DNA from: Curvibacter sp.
GTDB lineage: Bacteria; Pseudomonadota; Gammaproteobacteria; Burkholderiales; Burkholderiaceae_C
DNA: 6,910 nt
NCBI GenBank assembly: GCA_003500955.1
Contig: DNQP01000169.1
Span: 1 to 6,910, forward strand
Reading direction: 5' to 3'
The notes under the pieces are model-generated. The model ran no database searches and was not told the DNA's origin. It was given only the letters and a program-made list of their open reading frames with translations. Shown in pieces: positions 6,674 to 6,910 of the stretch. The position numbers were made by a program, and so were the translations under genes. Every line of letters starts with the position of its first letter. The stretch's first letter is position 1.

Positions 6674-6910
6674 ATGAACCGGGTTGGATTCATCCTTTCC
6701 TCACTGCTGGTGCTGCTGGCACTGGCCAGCTCCATGCTCTTCGTCGTCGACCAGCGCCAGTTCGGTGTGGTCTATGCCCTGGGCCAGATCAAGGAAGTCA
6801 TCACGGAGCCGGGCCTCAACGTCAAGCTGCCGCCACCGTTCCAGAACGTGAGCTACATCGACAAGCGCCTGCTCACGCTGGACAGCAGCGACACCGAGCC
6901 CATGCTGACG
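6674..6910 (+). CDS. hflC: FtsH-associated membrane protein HflC, N-terminal part (runs off the window)
   Basis: The first 79 codons of a gene open to the window edge. The product starts MNRVGFILSS, with one hydrophobic segment at about 4-24 that serves as a signal anchor placing the rest in the periplasm. The start of an SPFH/band-7 domain follows: VVDQRQFGVVYALGQIKEV, then EPGLNVKLPPPFQNVSYIDKR and LLTLDS. This pattern and its place directly after hflK identify HflC, the partner of HflK in the FtsH-regulating complex. The start is fixed by the strong TAAGGAG site. About three quarters of the expected protein lies outside the window, so its integrity cannot be judged. Confidence 0.94.
   Translation, partial: MNRVGFILSSLLVLLALASSMLFVVDQRQFGVVYALGQIKEVITEPGLNVKLPPPFQNVSYIDKRLLTLDSSDTEPMLT

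Overview
This 6.9 kb window is a compact, one-strand (+) stretch of housekeeping genes from a high-GC betaproteobacterium. The gene order hisS – TPR membrane protein – bamB – der – hfq – hflX – hflK – hflC is the conserved cluster of Burkholderiales. The Hfq sequence and the HflK stretch NLNDPRWGRG suggest Comamonadaceae or a close relative; that placement is recalled from family knowledge and was not tested by a search. I see no mobile element, tRNA or rRNA gene, CRISPR array, or sign of horizontal transfer. Codon use looks uniformly GC-rich throughout.

Layout. Positions 2-499 hold the 3' end of hisS (histidyl-tRNA synthetase). Three tightly packed genes follow: a YfgM-like TPR protein (512-1168), the outer-membrane lipoprotein bamB (1165-2289, overlapping the TPR gene by 4 bases) and the double-GTPase der (2297-3634). 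A 125-base gap then carries two small hairpins and a weak promoter-like element ahead of hfq (GTG start, 3760-4011). A clear intrinsic terminator (4029-4062) follows hfq. hflX (TTG start, 4083-5267) comes next, then hflK (5324-6661) and the first 79 codons of hflC (from 6674 to the window edge).

How the genes fit together. The first block joins aminoacylation (HisS), envelope protein export and outer-membrane assembly (YfgM-like, BamB) and ribosome assembly (Der). The second block holds the RNA chaperone Hfq, the ribosome-associated GTPase HflX and the HflK/HflC pair, which forms a membrane complex around the FtsH protease. The spacing suggests hisS-yfgM-bamB-der is one transcription unit, that hfq may have its own promoter, and that hflX is partly insulated from hfq by the terminator and is weakly initiated. 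hflK and hflC are closely coupled, and hflC has a strong ribosome binding site.

Nothing here looks like an undescribed system. The items worth a second look are regulatory (the hfq/hflX boundary, start codons) and a few residue-level variations.
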